Part shown: positions 10,757 to 21,305 of the stretch, one piece after another
Numbering within the stretch: position 1 is the first letter of the stretch
How the letters are laid out: each line of letters opens with the position of its first letter
NCBI GenBank assembly: GCA_977017575.1
Contig: CDRNVI010000023.1
Location: 124,001 to 188,000 of the forward strand
DNA length: 64,000 nucleotides
From: Paramoeba atlantica
Lineage: Eukaryota > Discosea
Direction of reading: 5' to 3'
Translations under genes and position numbers: made by a program
Notes under the pieces: model-generated
The model's database searches: none
The model's input: the letters and a program-made list of their open reading frames with translations, nothing else
What the model was told of the DNA's origin: nothing

Positions 10757-11341
10757 CCGACTGTCAACGAAGTGGCCGCCATTTGGTTGACCCGTCAACG
10801 AGTGTGATTTGATCAACGCTAAGACCTGTTACATTCGTGATCTGCGAGACCTTAGAGGGAGGAGGAGCAAGGAAAAAAAAGAAGGCGGAGCTTTCTGCCT
10901 TTTTGCCCTAGAGACGACGACTTCCTCGCATGGGAATCTGTAAGGAGCCCTGGGATCTGCTTTGAAACTACGGAACTGGGAGGAGGGAAAGATAAGGGCT
11001 CGCTGGGGAACCTGGGATCTGCGACGTTCGTGATCTGCAAAACCATAGAGCGAGGAGGAGGAGTAAGGGAAAAAGCAGAAGGCGGATCCTTCTGCCTTTG
11101 TACCGTAGCGACGATTGAGGAGCCCAACAACAACAAGGACCCCTAGGATCTGTTTTGGAAACGCGGAATTGGGGAGCTGTTAGGGTTGGGTGAAAATTAA
11201 GTTTCTGAAAATCTCTCATATAATCGGTCAAAAACGCTTCGATGATTCTCATCGAAAATTTTTCATGGTTGCGTTTCCTGAGCAGAAAATTCACACTCGT
11301 TGACGGGTCAACCAAATGACAGCCACTTCGTTGACAGTCGG
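10757..11341. mobile_element. Foldback-type element with 51-bp inverted ends
   Basis: Inverted arms at 10757-10807 and 11291-11341 start CCGACTGTCAACGAAGTGGC and end CGTCAACGAGTGTGA. A third partial copy of the arm follows directly at 11347-11391. The interior is a diverged tandem duplication of about 180 bp containing gatctgc and agaaggcgga(g/t)c motifs. The same interior recurs inverted at 57650-57775. Noncoding. Confidence 0.65.
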
Positions 11342-11457
11342 GTGCATTGTCAACGAAGTGGCATCCAATTGCTTGACCCGTCAACGAAGTAGAGGCGTAT
11401 CCTACGATATTATATCGCTAGCCCAGTATAATTTATGATCATCCTTGACAATTATTT

Positions 11458-12322
11458 TTACTTGTGACGCGGTTTCAAATGCGTCAAGAGTTCATTTTGG
11501 TGCCCGAAAGCGATTGACATACTCTTATCTAGCCGTACTCTTAAGGATGGCCGGCTGCAGTCGCGGGCGGTGTGTCCACGTAGTCCACAGTGTCGACAGT
11601 GACCCGGTGGGGCGCTAGGATGATACCAGGGTTTAGAAAACGCTCGCTTTTGAAATTTGGCAGCTGAATCTAAGAAATCGCGAGTGTCACGCAACCCACT
11701 TCCATTTGAACTTTGATCAAGCTGAAGTACCGCTTTCATATGCTGAGACAACATCGACACGATACACTTGTCGGCCGACGTGACTTGTCGGCCGACGCAA
11801 CAACATCTCTTCAATAGACCCATGGTCCACTCTTGTCCCCTGGGTAGCGAGTCTTTTTGAATACAGTGCTGCGCCTAGTTTGCAAAGCAGGGACCAATAC
11901 GTTAGGCGTATCTGTTCCACGTGACTCATGGGTATAGTTTCCTCGGGCGTCAAATCGGCCATCGTCTGTGCGCACATCGCCTTGTCGGGATCTGTCCCCA
12001 CTAGGCTTCGCACAAAGACAAAGACACTACTTGTAAGCCACGGTTCCGTGGACAGTCCTTTGATGGACAGACAGTGACGTAGAAGAGCGCCACAGCGAGG
12101 GTCACTGGGTGATCCAATTAGCAGTCGGAATGCTTCATGCACATCTTTTATCCCCCGAAGAACGCCATTTTGAGCTGAAGGGGCGGGCTCTTCCGCTTGG
12201 TCCTTGGAGCTGTTTTTTGGCGGGATGCCTTCTAGCGCTGCCCATTCGTCACGTAGAGCGAGAATAACATTGTCTGCGACACATGAGGTGGTAAATTCGA
12301 CTTCCTGAAGAGCCCCTATCAC
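11458..12322 (-). mobile_element. Gag-like CCHC fossil, broken
   Basis: Minus-strand remnant of a retroelement nucleocapsid-type gene. A zinc knuckle of the form C-x2-C-x4-H-x4-C (CRHCGLRGHTARDC) is visible near 11560-11610. Helix-rich, gag-like sequence lies upstream. The copy is broken, in about one place, and I see no reverse transcriptase, integrase or long terminal repeats beside it. The family (LTR element or LINE ORF1) cannot be decided, and its age looks moderate. Confidence 0.5.
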
Positions 12323-12975
12323 CTTCTTTATGTGATATACCCCTTTTCCGTGTCCCCATTTCCCCAGAGACTCGCAGCCTTCTCAAGAATAGGGGTGATG
12401 TCCGTTAAGGATTTTGTAGAGCCCCGGCAATAAACTTGAGAGTAATGTTCGAAGACCGACGGTAGGGGCAGGGGGGACCAATCTGAATTCTTACGTCTTT
12501 GTGACTATTTTTTTGGAAAACTCACCTGACACGAAATCGGGCCACAAATCGGGCACGACGAATTAACCTACGGTAGCGAGGGAGTAGTATCTCCCTCAAT
12601 AAAGTGAAGATTGCAACGGTTCATAGGCACATCCTTCCACCACCATTTCCCACGTACATGTGAGTCCCGGGCTTTAAGCAGGATTAAAGGATTCCATAGA
12701 CCGAAAAGTTACCTTTCTTCTTCGTTTTTGATAGGAAATTGACAAGGGTAAGGATGGACGGCCCATAACTCATACCTTGGTGGTTCATGAACCAATGAAC
12801 CACTTCATGAACCATTTCATGAGCCACTGTTTTCATGAAATGGTTCATGAACCAGTACTAACGAGGGTGCTGACAGGAGTGATATCAAGGGTTGATGGTA
12901 CGGCACGGTGACAAGGGGTGAGGACAAGGAGCTCTTACTACTGCTACTAGCATATCATGGAGACGGAATGTAATA
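12323..12975. other. Intergenic with an inverted-motif cluster
   Basis: No gene is seen. Bases 12779-12857 hold six alternating copies of ggttcatgaacc-like motifs that can fold into a strong cruciform. Bases 12565-12610 resemble 57928-57960 (tagcgaggga(g/a)tagtatctcc), marking a small shared repeat. Confidence 0.5.
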
Positions 12976-13000
12976 AACCACCGTCCGGGTTATTAGACTA

Positions 13001-13150
13001 CCTAGGAGGTATAATAAGTGTCCCTAGGTATAATAAGTGTCCCTAGGTATAATAAGTATCCCTAGGTATAATAAGTATCCCTAGGTATAATAAGTATCCC
13101 TAGGTATAATAAGTATCCCTAGGTATAATAAGTATCCCTAGGTATAATAA
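13001..13150. repeat. 19-bp tandem repeat array
   Basis: About eight head-to-tail units of cctaggtataataagtatc are spaced exactly 19 bp apart. The first two or three carry gtgtcc in place of gtatcc. It is a subterminal array of the surrounding transposon, not a CRISPR array: there are no variable spacers. Confidence 0.85.
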
Positions 13151-13876
13151 CTTTGCTTTGCAAAAAGGGTAAAAAAAAATTCGCGCTGCGCGGCGCGTTT
13201 TTTTCATATTGCCCACAACATGTTATGATCCATTGGCAACTTTCCCTCTTGCGCCTGGGGACGCCTGGGGAAACGCGTGCGAGTGGGGGGGTAAGTTTAT
13301 TTTCTGGGGCTTCAGGGATAAAAGAATAGGAAATGCCACGAATACATGTATTTTCGTGGTTATTATACCCCAACTGGTCAAAACTCTTGACAATATCAAT
13401 CTGATTTCTTGGTAAGTTCTCCTCATTAAAATTGAAATTCACGCAACATTGAAATTTACGCGCAGTGAGGGAAAAGATTGTGTTGCTTCGTAGTCGACAG
13501 CAAAGAGCATGCACCAGCATGTTTTTACGTGTCCAGGCGAAGAAGTAAACCTTTCGGAGTGTTTATGTTAGGGCGATCGTCCGTAATCCCGTCTTTGTGG
13601 CATAAATCAGGGGGAAATCAGAAAAATTGTGAAAAATACAAGATTTTGTCTACCAAAAAACAAAGTGTTCTATGTGCATTCGAAAATCCAAACAACGCAG
13701 ATTCCGTGCCTGCACGTTCATGAGCCCTGTTCGAGAGCTCTTGAATGCGCTATAACTTTCCAAAATGGGCCAAGTTATACAAATTTCAGACCCTTCCTGT
13801 TTTCTCAAATCCTGTTTCCAAAATGGGCCAAGTTATACAAATTTCAGACCCTTCCTGTTTTCTCAGACCCTTCTGT

Positions 13877-14531
13877 TTTTTTTCGAAAAAAAACCCGCAG
13901 AAGCGGTAGCCGGGGTCTTGGCGCGTATTTTCCACCCCCCTACCCGGGGGTGACTCCCCCGCGTATCCGCAGGACGGGTCCGCCAAGTTCGGATTTTTTC
14001 GGAAAAAAAAAATTCAAATTGGCGAAAAAAATGGTAAAAAAGATATTTTTTCAACATTTTTTCCCTATTGTATTTTGAGAGTTTGGGACCTATACTAACC
14101 TTCTACACCGTCGTTTTCGCCAGATACCCCTTCTAGCCGTGGCACGCCTCCCAAAATGGCCCATTTTTGACCAAAAAGTGCGAAAAAGTAATTTTCGGAC
14201 CTAAAGGGGTCTTTTTATGTCAAAAGAATGGTGTGGTTGGAGTCGCATTCTCTACCCAATACGTTCAGTAGGCTTTTATTCACGCCTACGAGTGATTTCT
14301 CACAGGCAAATATCGGATTTACTGCTCTGAGAGCAAAAGTAGGCAAAAATCACCCCATTTTTACCTGAAAATCGGCTAATTTTGGCTATAATCTTTGTGT
14401 TTTCTTTAGCTTTCCATTTTTTCTTTTTTAGGCTCTTCGTTAAACGCGGTGGTAGTTTTCAACGCGAAGGGCGCAGCATGAGTGACTTCTAAGTTGAAAA
14501 CAACTACCGCGTTTAACGAAGAGCCTAAAAA
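13877..14531 (+). repeat. R1 dispersed repeat, copy B (5' truncated)
   Basis: Same subfamily as copy A, beginning at the tcgaaaaaaaacccgcag region. It lacks the short-hairpin end and keeps the terminal quasi-palindrome (14430-14530). It is nested in the transposon at 12976-14589. Confidence 0.75.
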
Positions 14532-14779
14532 AGAAAATTATACTTAGGAGGTACAATAGGTGTCCCTAGGTATAACCCGGACGGCGGTTTAAAATATAAT
14601 TACTATTTATAATATACATACTAACTTAAATATATTTTAGATTATTTTTACATGTACATGTAATGCATAAGTTTATACACATATTGTATATATTACTATA
14701 AACTTTATAGAAGAAGAATTAACATGTAAAGTTTTATAAGAATACTAGTACTTACTATACATGCATATTTAGTTAACAC

Positions 14780-17700
14780 ATGCAGGAATCGAGATCTAGG
14801 TTGCAGGAGCTAATTAAACTCCTCCATCAGGCGAGCGCAGCCTCCGCGCAGCATCTAGAAAGTATTGCACGACTGGAAAAGCTTTATCAGGATCCAGCTT
14901 GCGACGTATTGGACACACTAGTATCCCTATTTCGAGCGACTGAACCAGAGGCCGTAGCGGAACTTGAGAGATCCATAACTAGCGGGAATTATGAACAAAC
15001 ACAGCTCTATGCTGGGTACGCAATAAAAGTCCTGCTACGAAAAAGAAAAGAATTATCTAATAGTCGAACACTTCTTCCTGTTATACTCGAGCAACTCAAC
15101 AGCAATTCGTTGGGTATTCAAAAATGTACGAGCTCCATCCTTTCGACTTTACTCGACAATGAACATAGTATGCAGCAAGGGCCTGCGACAACCGGGATCA
15201 TGTTTTCAGAAGTACTGAATCAGATCCTTGACGCGCTTTTATCGCAGAATGTGGACCTGAAGACAGGCTACGTACTTATGCTACAAAAACTCTGCGAAGA
15301 TTTCGGTTATGCCGTGATACTTCATTCAAAAGCAGATGAAGCAGTCTCTTTGTTGTGTATTTTGGTACAGAACCGAACGGATGAAACCTTAATTGCTTTA
15401 CATTCTTTAGTCGCTCTTCTTAGTTGTGCTCAAGACGCAGCGGAAAGAAGCGTCCAAGGTCTCTCTACTGAAACCCAGATAATTCGGGATAGATTGAGAC
15501 TGTACAGCGACCAAATCTTTCAGTCACTTATACAGCTTCTCTCTGTGTCAGACATCACTTCACCCGAAAAGACTATTCCTTGGACTGACTTTACCAAGTC
15601 TGCCTGTACGATTTTTGTGCTACTTGTGCGGTATCCCGGTGCCCAGTTTCTATCCTCCTTGCCTGCTTTAATGGAGTTCGTTCTTCTACAGCTGCGAAAG
15701 CACTTGGCTCAATTCATACCATATTTTAGTCAAATTTTGCCAACGGCGCAGGTTACCTCAACAAGTATTACCTCTGCGCCATCGTACAGTACTTCCGAGG
15801 GCATTGCACTGGAGGCCTGTGAGCTATGGAATGCCCTACTTGCGTGTCATTTAGGAACGGAGCTTTTACATTCAAAGCTTCCGGAAATCGTTCCCGTGCT
15901 TCTGCTGTGCATGGTCTATTCAACAGAGGACGTCTCGATGCGCATGAGTACAAAAGACCACACTCAGGTTCCGGATGCTGAAACACACAAAGGTGGTAAG
16001 AAGACGTCTGGGGCTAACGCTCAGGGACGAAGTATCAAGGAGGAAGAACACTTGGGAGAAGACGAATCTGAGGACGACGATGATAGTGACAACGTCCCTG
16101 ACTGGAATTTGCGTCAGTGCGCCGCACTCGCTTTGGAGGAATGTGCCTCGATGTATGGAGAAGAATTACTCCCTGTGCTCCTTCCTTGTCTGTCAACTCT
16201 GTTGAGCACTCCCCTTGAAAGCATTCCTGCTGAACACGCAGGGTGGAGACTGCGGGAAGGAGCAGTGTTGGCCCTTGGGGCTGTCGCAGAAGGGCTGGCC
16301 AGTATGCTGGAGTCTCAGCTTCCGACATTGCTCCAGTCCGTAATTTCGACTGTGGCTGACACCTCTGTCACGCACCCACTACTACGCAGTACATGCTTCT
16401 GGACCATAGGACAATACGCGTCTTATTTTACGCAACCAGAGCACGCCGATCTATGGCGCACAGTTGGGATGGATTCGCTCTCGGTGCTTCTCTCCGTTCT
16501 CTTCCCATGCCTCCTGGCGGAGAGCAAAACAGTTCAAGAGTCTGCGCTTGCAACGCTTCAAATCCTACTCGAAGAGGTCTCCGCTGATTCTTTGGAGCAG
16601 AATCTAATAACAAATTTGCTTCCTATATTGCCCCGACTCTTTACATTGTACCAAAACAAGAACCAGGTAATTCTACTACAGCTAATTGGAAGTCTGTGTA
16701 GTCGTTGTACCGTGCTAGAATTGTGCCCAATCACCGTGTACAAAGACCTGTGCGCCCTTCTTTATCACCAATTTGCTGCTATTCAAGACACTTCTCCTCT
16801 TCTTGGGGACCTCCTTGCTACCTTGGCTGTCCTTTTCCGGTGGTACCAACCTTCTAGCGCAAGCGAGGAAATAGCTCCTTCCCTAGTCAGCTTTGGAAAG
16901 TCTGTCCTTAGCAGGCTCTTGCCTCTGTTTTCCCATAACCTCCACGTAAGACAGCAATCGATTGTAGCTAAGGAAGAACCCGAAGAGGAGTACATTTTAA
17001 TTAGCATGGGGAAAATGCTTGATGCGCTCACCACAGTGCTGCCCCAGGTCGTATCCGCCATTGTCCTTGAAAATACCACCCACAGCAGTACGTTGCTACG
17101 ACTTCTCCACCTCTGTGCGTGCGATCCCTTAAGCGGTCCCCTTCGAGCACAAGGCCTTGATTCCTTCGAGGCCTTGTTACACACCTTCCCCAACCTCTTT
17201 TCCCACCCCCCAGAGGGTTTCACCAACCGAGAGCTTGTCTACGAAGCCTTATGCAAAAACCTCCTTCTCCCACCCCCCTCCGAGCCCAACAACCCACCCA
17301 CCACCCACCCCACCCTCCCCCTCTCCGAGACCGCTTACCGCTCCGCTACCCACCTTGCGGTTTCTTTCGCCCAATTCGCCCACACAACTTCGAATCCTTC
17401 TCCTTTCCCGACCACCACCACCACCACCACCACCCACAACAACAACCACAACAACCCCACGACCCCTCCCCCCTCCCTCTCCCCCCTCTCCCCCCTCGCC
17501 CTCTCTCTCCAGCACACCCTCTCCCACCCCTCCCACCCCCGGGCCCTCCGTGACAGCGCCGCCCTCGCCTGGGCCCGTCTCGGGAACCTCCCCCCCTCCC
17601 CCCCCCTCCTCAACGCCTTCCCCACACTCTTCCCCGTGTGCTGCCGCGCGATCCGTAGCCGTACTCGTAGTCGCACTCCCCACACAGCGACCACCACGCT

Positions 17701-18028
17701 GGACACCACCGAGGCCCAGCGTGACGCCTTCCTCGGGTTGGTCCAACTCGCGCGACACGACCCGGGGCCGGTGCTGGTGGAGCCGAAGCTCTTCCTCGAG
17801 ACCCTACGGTTCCTGGGGAGGTGCGGGAATGAGGAGGCCACACTGTCCGGGATAAAGGGGTTCCTGGTGGGGGTGTGGGGGGTGGCCGCAGGGGCTACGG
17901 GGGGCACGCTGCGGGAGTTTGTGGAGACGCAGATTCGGGAAGGGGGGGTGGAGCAGAAAGCGTGGGGGAGGGCGGTGGGGAGGTTTCTGATTGAGGTGTA
18001 TAACCTGCCGGTGAGGATGGCGGGGTAG
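14780..18028 (+). CDS. Transportin (importin beta-2/Kap104-type nuclear import receptor)
   Basis: A 1082-residue HEAT-repeat karyopherin that should carry PY-NLS cargoes through nuclear pores under Ran control. Evidence is the acidic loop at about residues 423-437 (EDESEDDDDSDN), followed by the hallmark VPDWNLRQCAALALEECAS. Then come GWRLREGAVLALGAVAEG and the HEAT ladder with CFWTIGQYASYF and VQESALATLQILLEEV, aligned in order with metazoan transportin. It is somewhat longer than the usual 890-920 residues. The excess is mainly a Thr/Asn/Pro low-complexity stretch (about residues 865-930) that coincides with an extreme C-rich DNA segment. The last 90 residues are G-rich at DNA level. The start follows an AT-rich flank. 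It is the first gene of the conserved + strand block. Confidence 0.88.
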   Translation: MQESRSRLQELIKLLHQASAASAQHLESIARLEKLYQDPACDVLDTLVSLFRATEPEAVAELERSITSGNYEQTQLYAGYAIKVLLRKRKELSNSRTLLPVILEQLNSNSLGIQKCTSSILSTLLDNEHSMQQGPATTGIMFSEVLNQILDALLSQNVDLKTGYVLMLQKLCEDFGYAVILHSKADEAVSLLCILVQNRTDETLIALHSLVALLSCAQDAAERSVQGLSTETQIIRDRLRLYSDQIFQSLIQLLSVSDITSPEKTIPWTDFTKSACTIFVLLVRYPGAQFLSSLPALMEFVLLQLRKHLAQFIPYFSQILPTAQVTSTSITSAPSYSTSEGIALEACELWNALLACHLGTELLHSKLPEIVPVLLLCMVYSTEDVSMRMSTKDHTQVPDAETHKGGKKTSGANAQGRSIKEEEHLGEDESEDDDDSDNVPDWNLRQCAALALEECASMYGEELLPVLLPCLSTLLSTPLESIPAEHAGWRLREGAVLALGAVAEGLASMLESQLPTLLQSVISTVADTSVTHPLLRSTCFWTIGQYASYFTQPEHADLWRTVGMDSLSVLLSVLFPCLLAESKTVQESALATLQILLEEVSADSLEQNLITNLLPILPRLFTLYQNKNQVILLQLIGSLCSRCTVLELCPITVYKDLCALLYHQFAAIQDTSPLLGDLLATLAVLFRWYQPSSASEEIAPSLVSFGKSVLSRLLPLFSHNLHVRQQSIVAKEEPEEEYILISMGKMLDALTTVLPQVVSAIVLENTTHSSTLLRLLHLCACDPLSGPLRAQGLDSFEALLHTFPNLFSHPPEGFTNRELVYEALCKNLLLPPPSEPNNPPTTHPTLPLSETAYRSATHLAVSFAQFAHTTSNPSPFPTTTTTTTTHNNNHNNPTTPPPSLSPLSPLALSLQHTLSHPSHPRALRDSAALAWARLGNLPPSPPLLNAFPTLFPVCCRAIRSRTRSRTPHTATTTLDTTEAQRDAFLGLVQLARHDPGPVLVEPKLFLETLRFLGRCGNEEATLSGIKGFLVGVWGVAAGATGGTLREFVETQIREGGVEQKAWGRAVGRFLIEVYNLPVRMAG

Positions 18029-18496
18029 GGGTGGGGTGGGAAGGGGATGCGGGTTGGGGAGACGGGAGCACGAATTAAGGAGTGTGAAAGTCGTCGCAAT
18101 TGGGCGGTGTAGTTTTTGGGGTAAAAGGACATGAATGTTGAGAATTACGTAAAGTAGGGTCTTAGTTTGTATTACTGTCGTTTAAAAGTAACATGGGGTT
18201 ACGACTCAAGGATTCTAGGTAAGGGATACGAAAGGTAACGCCTCCAAACAAGATACGTGTAAATGATACTTGTACCAGTACAGATAAATGTGATGGAAAT
18301 GAATGCAGGTATTTGTATGAGTTTTGGGTGTCATCACAGAAAGCGAGATTCAATGTTGTCGAATCTGAGAGTTTTGGAAAATAATAGCGCATTGAAGGGC
18401 ATTGACGATCCCACTTGACCATCTATCTGAGAGGGATCGGCTAAGCTCTCTGTGTTCCTCTTCCTCTTCTTGTGTTTTCATGTAGTGCTCCTCCGA
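18029..18496. other. Intergenic downstream of transportin
   Basis: No gene is recognised. It probably holds the transportin 3' untranslated region and perhaps the 3' tail of the LINE remnant that follows. Confidence 0.4.
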
Positions 18497-19620
18497 CTAA
18501 TACTGAAGACACTGAAATCCATCGGTGTGGAACATGCCTGATTGTACGTAGGTCTGCATTTTACGTTGAATAGCGTTTCGTAACAAATTCGGATACTTTT
18601 TCGTGCGGTTCGTTGCAGCCATTTCATGAATGATGGTCAGGTCATGGAAAATCGGCCCAGTGTTCCAGTAGATAACGAGATCGGGGCCTGATCGATGATG
18701 ATTTTTCCCACCGCAGACCTTATGATGACAGTGCTGATTGGAAAAGTCAATGACGTTCCGGCAGGTTAGGCATGCCCAAGTACTGACCGAACGCGTTTCC
18801 TCCTCACAGGGGATTCCTGCTTTAATACATACAGTAAGTCGTAAAGAAGACGAACCATTGCATTGTGCTTGGAAGTTACGTTCAATCCCGTGCATCGTTT
18901 GCTATCAGCCTGAAATGTGGGTTAGTATACTTTTCGAATCACACACAGTCTGACACCCAGAGCGCTGTACATTCTTTGGTAACTTAGGATGCGCTGCTCC
19001 AAATCTTGCCATGATCGTTCGTAATGGGACGCAGGTGCATACCGCGCATTCGATGTAAGCCAATCTGAATTTCCTTTGAATGAGGTTGCCTCTATTATCG
19101 GTCCTATCTCCGGATCCTTCGAAAGGAGTTCGAATTTTTTTTTGATGCATTATTGAGGCTGTTGTGCTTTCTTCATCGGATGGAATATTTGTCGCATTTT
19201 CATTTCCAGATGAGCTGGTTTGAGCAGAACTAGAATTTTTGCCCTCGAAAACCATAAATCTGGAGTTGTGGTACGCGGCAGTACGTGTCTCGTGACAAGC
19301 GGTTAGGCCTAAGCCACCTTTTTTGATCGGCAGTCTTAGTTTGTGCAGTTGCCAAGGTGTGATTGGAGTCATTTGTCGAATTGGTTTGAGCGCCTCTTTA
19401 GCTTGCAGGGCTTTTGCAAACAGCTTTAGTGGAATGGAATCCATGCCCCCCAGGTTCAAAATTTTCTGCATGCTTCTTGCGTGCCCCAACCTTGTCGAGG
19501 GGGTCAGTGGCATCCGGTGAATGAAAGCTACGGCCATGGACGAATCTGGACCGGATCCCTCTGTGCGGCAAAATTCTTCGAGCCTTTTCCATATCCTTGC
19601 TCTCGCTCAAAAGGCGATAT
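18497..19620 (-). mobile_element. LINE remnant: RT thumb and restriction-like endonuclease region
   Basis: Minus-strand 3' portion of a non-LTR retrotransposon. The upstream frame (19537-18905) has the post-RT motif RLPIKKGGLGLTACHETRTA, and includes a low-complexity Ser segment. The downstream frame (18895-18497) has a Cys/His cluster (CHHKVCGGKNHH) followed by SGPDLVIYW and IFHDLTIIHE. These match the PD...D pattern of the restriction-like endonuclease found C-terminal in R2/CRE-type LINEs. The reverse-transcriptase core is missing (5' truncation) and the two parts lie in different frames, so it is inactive. Confidence 0.6.
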
Positions 19621-19694
19621 TAATTCTTAATATTTACTGTCACCCCCCTTTATACTTCAGGGAGGTGAACCTCCCCCTTTGGAAGATGATAGGA

Positions 19695-19995
19695 CGGCGT
19701 AGAAATCTAGTATAGGCCCCAAACTCTTAAAATACAATAGAGGAAACGATTTTTAAAAAATTATTTATTTGCCATTACTTCATATTTTCTCTACCCTGAT
19801 CAAAAATAAGGAAAAATGAAAAAGGAAAATGATAATGAAAAAATCAATTTTCTTTTTCGGGATTTTCATTTTCCTTTATTTTTAGCCAGGGAAGTACTGT
19901 GTTCCTCTCTATATTTTTACCAATTTCGTTCCCTTTTTTTTCTGTAATCGAGGGTAGAGCGATAGCTATACGACCACTGCAATTAAGAGGGGTGA
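19695..19995 (-). repeat. R1 dispersed repeat, diverged copy
   Basis: Matches R1 in minus orientation: ctagtataggccccaaactc at one side, and the short-hairpin end (gtagagcgatagctatacga, then ccactgcaatta) at the other. It lacks the terminal quasi-palindrome and much of the middle, so it is an old, deleted copy. Confidence 0.65.
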
Positions 19996-21181
19996 AACTA
20001 TTCAGGTTCGGGGTCGGTTCGCCTCGGTTCGCCTGGCGCAATCTATTCCCCTTCTACCAATTCTTTATGTTTATTTATTCGTCCTTTTTATTCGTTTTTC
20101 TGTTTTTTCGTGTACGTATTTATCATAAATACATCTGTGGAGCAGTATTTTCTACAATCAGAAAATTTGATGGACAAAAACTGAAAAAGAACCGAAATTT
20201 GCTTCAGTTTCACCTACTTAAGAGAAAAGTTCGGCAGTCGCAGAAAATCACGAATAATACTACTATGAATATTTTATTAAAATATTCGCTAAAATAATTT
20301 TTGCGCGCGTAAATTTTAATAATATATGATCATATCACACTACCACTGGTATGATACGTATGGTGAACTTTGCTCAATAAGATCAAAGCCAAACCGTAGA
20401 AAAGCTTCGATGCAGCTTGCGATCCCGTATACCATGTACGAATCTATATCCGCGCAGAGTTTCCCCCATACCTCGTTAGATAGAACAGCCCCGTTCTCAT
20501 TCCATGTTTTCAGATTTTTTAGTGGGATGGCCATTCTAATGGTGCTGGCAGGTACTTCCGTACTGATCCGCAAAAAAACCGTACAGCTTACTTTATGGTT
20601 GTCAGCCCAAGAGAAGAATGGGAAGTATGGGGCTGACCGCTTGCCCCCACAAGAAATTTTGGATCGCATGGAGGAGTACTTGCTCGACAAGTGCATTGAA
20701 CGGCTGGAGAGTCGTTCTAAAGTGTTGCAAGACAGCGACAACTGCAACATCATTAAGGAAATATACGGAGTTCCTATTGATGGGACTATTCTTCTTGAAG
20801 CATTAGTGCTTATGTCACATGCTCGTGATACAGGGCTATTGTTTCATGAAGATGGAGAAGGATCATACAAACTTTTACATGCATCCGTACTATCACCGGC
20901 ACCTCCATACTGCAAGGAAATTTTCCATGATACTAGAGGTTTTCTCCGTCTTCCAGTAAAGACTTCACTCCTTAGAGCCAGAACTGTGCCTCTACGACTG
21001 CAACGTATAATATGGGAGTATACAAGAAAATCATATAGAAGTGCACATTTTTTTTGAACATGAAAAGCTTGTAACTAGTTTTGAAAAAAGCGCCAAGTAG
21101 AAATCGCCTTTGGTTTCAATGGGATTGGGTCGGTTCGCTTCGGTTCGTCCAGGTGACGTATTTTTAAGTTTCACCCCTCTA
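19989..21181. mobile_element. Candidate inverted-repeat-bounded segment carrying an ORF
   Basis: A 14-bp inverted repeat (AGAGGGGTGAAACT) bounds 1.19 kb. Just inside each end lies the same direct motif, gggtcggttcgc(c/t)tcggttcg. The only long frame inside is the 243-residue ORF at 20326-21057. No target duplication is clear, so the element call is tentative. Confidence 0.45.
20326..21057 (+). CDS. Hypothetical protein with one membrane segment
   Basis: 243 residues if started at 20326, or 215 from the internal ATG at 20410. The second start would drop a Trp/His-rich leader. One hydrophobic stretch (SGMAILMVLAGTSVLI, about residues 64-79) could span a membrane. A charged helical region follows (QEILDRMEEYLLDKCIERLESR) and then a basic C-terminus. 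I recognise no family. It points in the host direction and has host-like composition, yet lies between short inverted repeats with paired internal direct repeats. It could therefore be cargo of a nonautonomous element rather than a core gene. Confidence 0.5.
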   Translation: MIISHYHWYDTYGELCSIRSKPNRRKASMQLAIPYTMYESISAQSFPHTSLDRTAPFSFHVFRFFSGMAILMVLAGTSVLIRKKTVQLTLWLSAQEKNGKYGADRLPPQEILDRMEEYLLDKCIERLESRSKVLQDSDNCNIIKEIYGVPIDGTILLEALVLMSHARDTGLLFHEDGEGSYKLLHASVLSPAPPYCKEIFHDTRGFLRLPVKTSLLRARTVPLRLQRIIWEYTRKSYRSAHFF

Positions 21182-21305
21182 AAACGACTACTCTCCTGTG
21201 TATTGATCACTCAATCAGTAAACCCCCCTGACGGTTATTCTTCCCTCTTTCCCCTTACCTTTCCCCCCCACACCTTTCCTCTTCTCCCCCTTCCCCCTCC
21301 CTTCC

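Larger units (their letters stand above)
12976..14589. mobile_element. Nonautonomous TA-flanked transposon with tandem array
   Basis: Inverted ends AACC(a/g)CCGTCCGGGTTAT lie at 12976-12993 and 14572-14589, with TA outside both. Next to the left end is a 19-bp tandem array. A diverged single unit (ggaggtacaataggtgtcc) lies next to the right end. R1 copy B has inserted inside. A direct duplication of about 56 bp (13758-13864) lies just before R1. No transposase is present. Confidence 0.65.

Noticed and set aside
11458-12322. Treating the CCHC gag-like remnant as a host zinc-finger gene
   Set aside because: It is minus-strand, broken and isolated among repeats, which fits a retroelement fossil better than a host gene.
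13001-13150. Regular 19-bp repeats suggesting a CRISPR array
   Set aside because: Units are contiguous with no unique spacers and lie next to the end of a transposon in a eukaryotic genome.
17157-17855. Overlapping Pro-, Gly- and Arg-rich frames over the end of transportin, on both strands
   Set aside because: Extreme C-rich composition removes stop codons in several frames. Only the transportin frame continues a recognised protein.
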